Source: Parafrankia sp041008525
Lineage (GTDB): Bacteria; Actinomycetota; Actinomycetes; Frankiales; Frankiaceae
Reading direction: 5' to 3'
Length of the DNA stretch: 64,000 bases
Assembly: GCF_041008525.1 (NCBI RefSeq)
Contig: NZ_JBFLUG010000001.1
Coordinates: forward strand, 62,001-126,000
The notes under the pieces were generated by a model, which saw only the letters and a program-made list of their open reading frames with translations, searched no databases and had not been told where the DNA came from. Each line of letters opens with the position of its first letter. Positions within the stretch are counted from its first letter, which is position 1. Shown piece by piece: positions 60,004 through 64,000 of this stretch. The translations under genes and the position numbers were made by a program.

Positions 60004-61559
60004 GAATGGCCTCCGGATTCCGGCGCGGCCACCGGGGCCGTCGGCGCCGGGTCAGACTTCCCGATGTCCTCGAAGGTGGCGGTGACCGTGGGCGTGATGA
60101 TGTCGAGCAGCGGCTTGGGGTACACACCGAGCCCGATGATCAGCGCGACCATCGGGGCGACCACCAGCCGCTCCCGCGTGCTGAGGTCCTTGACGAGGCG
60201 CATCTTCTCGTCCTTGATCGGACCGGTCATCGTGCGCTGGTACAGGTAGAGGATGTAGACCGCGGCGAGCACGATGCCGCAGGTCGCCACGATCGCCAGC
60301 GCCCGGTACTCGGTGAAGGTGCCGACCAGCACCAGGAACTCGCTGACGAAGCTGTTCGTGCCCGGCAGCGCCAGCGAGGACAGGCCTGCGATCAGGAAGA
60401 CCCCGGCGAGTATCGGCGTCACCTGGGCCATGCCGCCGTAGGCGCTGACGTCCCGGCTGCCTCGCCGGCTGACCAGGATGCCGACCACCAGGAACAGCAG
60501 GCCCGTCGACAGGCCGTGGTTGACCATGTAGAGCACGGCACCCGTGCCGGCCTGCGAGGTGAAGGCGAACGTCCCCAGGGCGATGAAGCCGAAGTGCGCC
60601 AGCGAGGTGTAGGCGACCAGGCGTTTCATGTCCCGCTGGCCGATGGCCAGCAGTGCGCCGTAGAAGATGCCGATCACCGCCAGGGCCAGCACCATCGGCG
60701 CGAAGTACTCGGCGGCGTCCGGGAACAGCGGGATGCAGTACCGGATGAGGCCGAAGGTGCCGACCTTGTCCAGGACGCCGACCAGCAGCACGGCGCCGCC
60801 GGTGGGCGACTGCGCACCGGCGTCGGGCAGCCAGGTGTGGAACGGGAACAGCGGCGCCTTGATCGCGAAGGCGACGAAGAAGCCGAGGAACAGCAGCTTC
60901 TGCACGCCGGGGGTGATCTCCAGCTGGCGCAGGGTGGCGAAGTCGAAGGTGCCGGTACCGAGCTGGTCGGCGGAGACCACGTAGAGACCGATCACCGCAG
61001 CCAGCATCAGCAGCCCGCCGAACAGGCTGTAGAGCAGGAACTTCACCGCCGCGTAGGAGCGCTGCGCCTTCTCCTCGGCCGGCCCGTAACTCCCGATGAG
61101 GAAGTACATCGGGATGAGCATGGCCTCGAAGAAGACGTAGAAGAGGAACACGTCGGTGGCCGCGAAGACCCCGATCATGCCCGTCTCGAGCGCCAGCAGC
61201 AGCGCGAAGAACGCCGGGACCGACCGCTTGCCCTCCTCGACCTCGTCCCACGAGGCCAGCACGACCACTGGCACGAGCAGCGCGGCGAGCAGCATCAGCA
61301 CCAGCGAGATGCCATCGGCGCCCACCGAGTAGGAGACGCCGAACTCCTTGATCCAGTCGTAGGACTGGCCGAACTGGAAACCGGCCTTGTCCGGGTCGTA
61401 GGCGGCGGTGGCCAGCACGGCCAGCACCAGCACCGCGAGCGAGATCGCCAGCGTGAGCTGCTTGGCGAGCGTGACGGACCGGCGCGGGAGACCCGCGACC
61501 ACCAGAGAGCCGACCGCGGGGACGATCAGCAGGATCGTCAGCCAGGGAGCCGTACTCAC
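60000..61559 (-). CDS. nuoM: NADH-quinone oxidoreductase subunit M
   Basis: The second antiporter-like subunit of complex I. The 519 residues have about 14 membrane segments, with FYVFFEAMLIPMYFLIGSYG (the conserved Glu) and KAPLFPFHTWLPDAGAQSPTGGAVLLVGVLDKVGTFG. GTG start 1 base after the nuoL stop. Confidence 0.95.
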   Translation of the reverse strand: MSTAPWLTILLIVPAVGSLVVAGLPRRSVTLAKQLTLAISLAVLVLAVLATAAYDPDKAGFQFGQSYDWIKEFGVSYSVGADGISLVLMLLAALLVPVVVLASWDEVEEGKRSVPAFFALLLALETGMIGVFAATDVFLFYVFFEAMLIPMYFLIGSYGPAEEKAQRSYAAVKFLLYSLFGGLLMLAAVIGLYVVSADQLGTGTFDFATLRQLEITPGVQKLLFLGFFVAFAIKAPLFPFHTWLPDAGAQSPTGGAVLLVGVLDKVGTFGLIRYCIPLFPDAAEYFAPMVLALAVIGIFYGALLAIGQRDMKRLVAYTSLAHFGFIALGTFAFTSQAGTGAVLYMVNHGLSTGLLFLVVGILVSRRGSRDVSAYGGMAQVTPILAGVFLIAGLSSLALPGTNSFVSEFLVLVGTFTEYRALAIVATCGIVLAAVYILYLYQRTMTGPIKDEKMRLVKDLSTRERLVVAPMVALIIGLGVYPKPLLDIITPTVTATFEDIGKSDPAPTAPVAAPESGGHS

Positions 61560-61560
61560 G

Positions 61561-63546
61561 TCAGCCGGCCCTGGTCAGCAGCAGAGCACCGACCACGAGG
61601 ACGGCACCTCCCAACATCGACAGTGCGTAGGACCGGACGAAACCGGTCTGGGTGCGTCGCAGCCGGCCGGACAGCCCGCCGACGGCCGCGGCGCTGCCGC
61701 GCACGAATCCGTCGATGCCGACGTTGTCCGCCCAGACCAGGAAGCGGGTCAGGTACTGCCCGGGCCGCATGGCGACGGCTTCGTTGACGGTGTTCGCGTA
61801 GAGGTCGTGCCGCGCGGCGACGGTGACCACGCTGACCTCGGCGTCCGGCCGGGCGACGGCCTCGACGGGGCGCAGCGCGTAGCGCAGGTACGCACCGGCG
61901 AAACCTCCGGCGGAGACGACCAGCACCAGCGCGGTGACGACGGCGGGTGAGATGTCGTGGTGCGCCTCACCGTGCTCGCCGACGACCGGCGCCAGCCAGT
62001 TCTGCATCGAGTTGCCGAGGACGAACAGGCCACCGGCGAACACCGAGCCGACCGCGAGCAGCAGCATCGGGCCGGTCATCGTGGCCGCCGACTCGTGCGG
62101 GTGCTTCGCGGCCGGGCCCTCGTGTTCCCAGCGTTCCTTGCCGTGGAAGGTCATGAGGAACAGCCGGGTCATGTAGAACGCGGTGATGCCGGCGCCGAGC
62201 AGTGCCACTCCGCCGAGGACGTAGCCGCTCGTCCCGCCCTTGGCCAGCGCGGTCTCGATGATGCGGTCCTTGGTGAAGAAGCCGGACAGGCCCGGGAAGC
62301 CGATGATCGCCAGGTAGCCGAGCCCGAAGGTGATCCAGGTGATCGGCATGTACTTCCGCAGGCCGCCGTAGCGGCGCATGTCCTGCTCGTCGTCCATCGC
62401 GTGGATGACGGAGCCGGAACCGAGGAAGAGGCCGGCCTTGAAGAAGCCGTGCGCCAGCAGGTGCATGATGCCGAGCGCGTAGCCGGCGGGCCCGAGGCCC
62501 ACGGCCAGGAACATGTAGCCGATCTGGCTGACCGTCGAGTACGCCAGGACCTTCTTGATGTCGTCGTAGGCGCAGCCGATGACGCACCCGATCAGGATCG
62601 TGACCGCGCCGATGATCAGGACGACGGTGCGGGCGGCCTGCGTCTGGTCGAAGATCGGCGCCGCGCGGACGATCAGGTAGACACCGGCGGTGACCATCGT
62701 CGCGGCGTGGATCAGCGCGGAGATCGGGGTGGGGCCCTCCATGGCGTCCGGCAGCCAGGCCTGCAGCGGGAACTGGCCGGACTTGCCGCACGCGCCGAGC
62801 AGGAGCAGCAGCGCGACCGCGCTGATGGTGCCGTAGCCGATCACGTCCGCGGCGGCCGCGCCGAACACGTCGTCGTAGTTGGTGCTGCCGACGGTGGCGA
62901 ACATGAACATGATGGCGAGCGCCAGCCCGACGTCACCGACCCGGTTCATGTAGAAGGCCTTGTTCGCGGCGGTGGCCGCGGCGGGCTTGTACTCCCAGAA
63001 CTTGATGAGCAGGTAGGACGAGAGACCGACCAGCTCCCAGCCGCCGTAGAGAACCAGGAAGTTGTTCCCCAGGACCAGCAGCAGCATGGACGCCAGGAAC
63101 AGGTTCATGTAGGCGAAGAAGCGCCGCCGCCCGGGGTCGTGCGCCATGTAGCCGATCGAGTAGATGTGGATCAGCGTTCCCACACCGGTGATCAGCAGCA
63201 CGAACAGGATGGACAGCTGGTCCACCAACAGGCCGACGTCCACCTGGAAGCTGTTGACCGGCACCCAGCTGAACAGGTGCTGGGAGACCGCGCGGTCGTC
63301 GCCCTCCCGGTCGAGCAGCCCGACGAACAGCACCAGGCCGACGACGAACGAGGCCGCCGCCGTGAGCGTTCCGAGCAGGTGGCCCCACCGGTCGGTGCGC
63401 CGCCCGCCGAGCAGGAGAACGGCCGCCCCGGCCAGCGGCAGCGCGATGAGCAGCCAGGTCAGCGAGAACGCCCCGGACGCGGCGGCGTAGTGCACGGCCC
63501 CACCGCCGTGCTCCTCGGCCGCGAGGAGGGCCCCTGGCGCGCTCAT
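61561..63546 (-). CDS. nuoL: NADH-quinone oxidoreductase subunit L
   Basis: The distal antiporter-like subunit with the long lateral helix. The 661-residue protein has about 16 membrane segments, including FFAYMNLFLASMLLLVLGNNFLVLYGGWELVGLSSYLLI and KSGQFPLQAWLPDAMEGPTPISALIHAATMVTAGVYLI. ATG at 63546 (MSAPGALLAAEEHGG) is used; the frame continues 26 codons upstream with an Arg/Gly/Thr-rich sequence. Unlike the nuoL-M-N junctions, a 258-base spacer with repeats separates it from nuoK. Confidence 0.94.
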   Translation of the reverse strand: MSAPGALLAAEEHGGGAVHYAAASGAFSLTWLLIALPLAGAAVLLLGGRRTDRWGHLLGTLTAAASFVVGLVLFVGLLDREGDDRAVSQHLFSWVPVNSFQVDVGLLVDQLSILFVLLITGVGTLIHIYSIGYMAHDPGRRRFFAYMNLFLASMLLLVLGNNFLVLYGGWELVGLSSYLLIKFWEYKPAAATAANKAFYMNRVGDVGLALAIMFMFATVGSTNYDDVFGAAAADVIGYGTISAVALLLLLGACGKSGQFPLQAWLPDAMEGPTPISALIHAATMVTAGVYLIVRAAPIFDQTQAARTVVLIIGAVTILIGCVIGCAYDDIKKVLAYSTVSQIGYMFLAVGLGPAGYALGIMHLLAHGFFKAGLFLGSGSVIHAMDDEQDMRRYGGLRKYMPITWITFGLGYLAIIGFPGLSGFFTKDRIIETALAKGGTSGYVLGGVALLGAGITAFYMTRLFLMTFHGKERWEHEGPAAKHPHESAATMTGPMLLLAVGSVFAGGLFVLGNSMQNWLAPVVGEHGEAHHDISPAVVTALVLVVSAGGFAGAYLRYALRPVEAVARPDAEVSVVTVAARHDLYANTVNEAVAMRPGQYLTRFLVWADNVGIDGFVRGSAAAVGGLSGRLRRTQTGFVRSYALSMLGGAVLVVGALLLTRAG

Positions 63547-63734
63547 CGCGGTCCGGTTCCGGGTACGTGCGCCAGCGCCAGGGCCACCGGAGGTGGTCCG
63601 GGCTGCGCCGCCCCTGTTGCGCAAAGCGTCACTGCAGTGTCGTCCGTTCTTCCGTGACCGGAGGTCCCGGTCGCGGCCGCGTCGTGGGCGGCCGGGGACA
63701 GGCCTGGAGGAGGCCCGAGTACGTCGAGGGTTGC

Positions 63735-63793
63735 GCTCAGTCCGTCGAGGTTGCTCAGTACATCGAGGTTGCTCAGTACATCGAGTTACTCAG
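63735..63793. repeat. Direct repeats of an 18-bp unit between nuoK and nuoL
   Basis: Three consecutive copies of GCTCAGTACATCGAGGTT, with a few changes in the first and third, and a partial fourth (CTCAG). A diverged copy (GTACGTCGAGGGTT) precedes them. The array lies just downstream of the nuoK stop. Confidence 0.85.
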
Positions 63794-63804
63794 ACCTCAG
63801 CGGC

Positions 63805-64000
63805 TCAGTACTTCAGGAGGTTCACGTCGTCGACCGAGGCGGATCTGCGCGTCCGGAAGATCGCCAGAATGATGGCTAGGCCGACGACCACCTCGGCGGC
63901 GGCCACGACCATGACGAAGAACGCCATGATCTGGCCCTCCAGCGTGCCGTGGATGCGGGAGAAGGTCACCAGCGTCAGGTTCACCGAGTTGAGCATCAGC
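63805..64000 (-). CDS. nuoK: NADH-quinone oxidoreductase subunit K, C-terminal part (cut by window end)
   Basis: The visible 65 residues match the C-terminal two thirds of this roughly 100-residue, three-helix complex I subunit: LMLNSVNLTLVTFSRIHG, then the membrane segment IMAFFVMVVAAAEVVVGLAIILAIFRTRRS with the conserved glutamate (AAAEVVVGLAI), ending VDDVNLLKY. The frame is open to the window edge, so the start lies beyond 64000. Confidence 0.92.
   Translation of the reverse strand, partial: LMLNSVNLTLVTFSRIHGTLEGQIMAFFVMVVAAAEVVVGLAIILAIFRTRRSASVDDVNLLKY

Noticed and set aside
57973..60249. A 758-codon plus-strand frame antisense to the polyprenyl synthase, nuoN and nuoM.
   Set aside because: Shadow of the minus-strand genes; no recognisable domain and highly biased composition.

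Overview
The window is one contiguous stretch of chromosome from a very GC-rich actinobacterium. Nearly all real genes have G or C in the third codon position, GTG and TTG starts are common, and starts are typically preceded by GGAGG or AAGGA-type sites. Gene content and order fit an actinomycete, most likely a Frankia-like member of the Frankiales. The genus is an inference from the overall pattern and was not tested by any search.

Layout. (1) 1-1510: the 3' part of a proline-rich single-pass membrane protein gene (+). (2) 1574-25048 (-): the textbook ribosomal supercluster, read right to left: str (rpsL-rpsG-fusA-tuf), S10 (rpsJ to rpsQ), spc (rplN to rplO, then after a strong terminator secY-adk-map) and alpha (infA-rpmJ-rpsM-rpsK-rpsD-rpoA-rplQ-truA). 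(3) 25687-27253: an accessory island between the str and rpoBC operons, with a Mug-type uracil-DNA glycosylase (+) and an RHH/PIN toxin-antitoxin pair (-). (4) 27428-40513 (-): rpoB-rpoC, rplJ-rplL, and tRNA-Trp-secE-nusG-rplK-rplA. (5) 40776-43875: a class I aminotransferase (+) facing a hadB/hadA (MaoC dehydratase) pair (-), then rpmG, tRNA-Met and tRNA-Thr (-). (6) 44261-51425: a secreted GH25 muramidase with LGFP repeats and a DUF7144 membrane protein (+), a gamma-glutamylcyclotransferase-like gene, pyrE and tRNA-Tyr (-), yajQ (+), then htpX and a Rossmann/DUF2520 gene (-). (7) 52464-57309 (+): 2-oxoglutarate:ferredoxin oxidoreductase korA-korB and a low-complexity membrane protein. (8) 57402-64000 (-): the distal end of a complex I operon, nuoK (cut by the window end), nuoL, nuoM and nuoN, followed by a long-chain polyprenyl diphosphate synthase that probably makes the quinone side chain.

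Functionally most of the window is the growth core: ribosome, translation factors, RNA polymerase, Sec translocase and N-terminal Met removal. Promoter-like elements with good spacing can be read upstream of rpoB, infA, rpsL, rplJ and secY, and strong GC-rich hairpins follow most transcription units. Every ribosomal protein in the window that exists in a zinc-binding and a zinc-free form (S4, S14, L33, L36) is the cysteine-containing form. Several ribosomal proteins (S3, L3, L4, L17) carry Ala/Pro/Gly-rich or repeated extensions.

I did not find an undescribed multi-gene system. The best candidates for follow-up are the toxin-antitoxin pair with an apparently leaderless, direct-repeat promoter, the long rpoB leader, the variant rifampicin-pocket residues in RpoB, the direct repeats separating nuoK from nuoL, and small repeat-driven changes at the ends of ribosomal protein genes.
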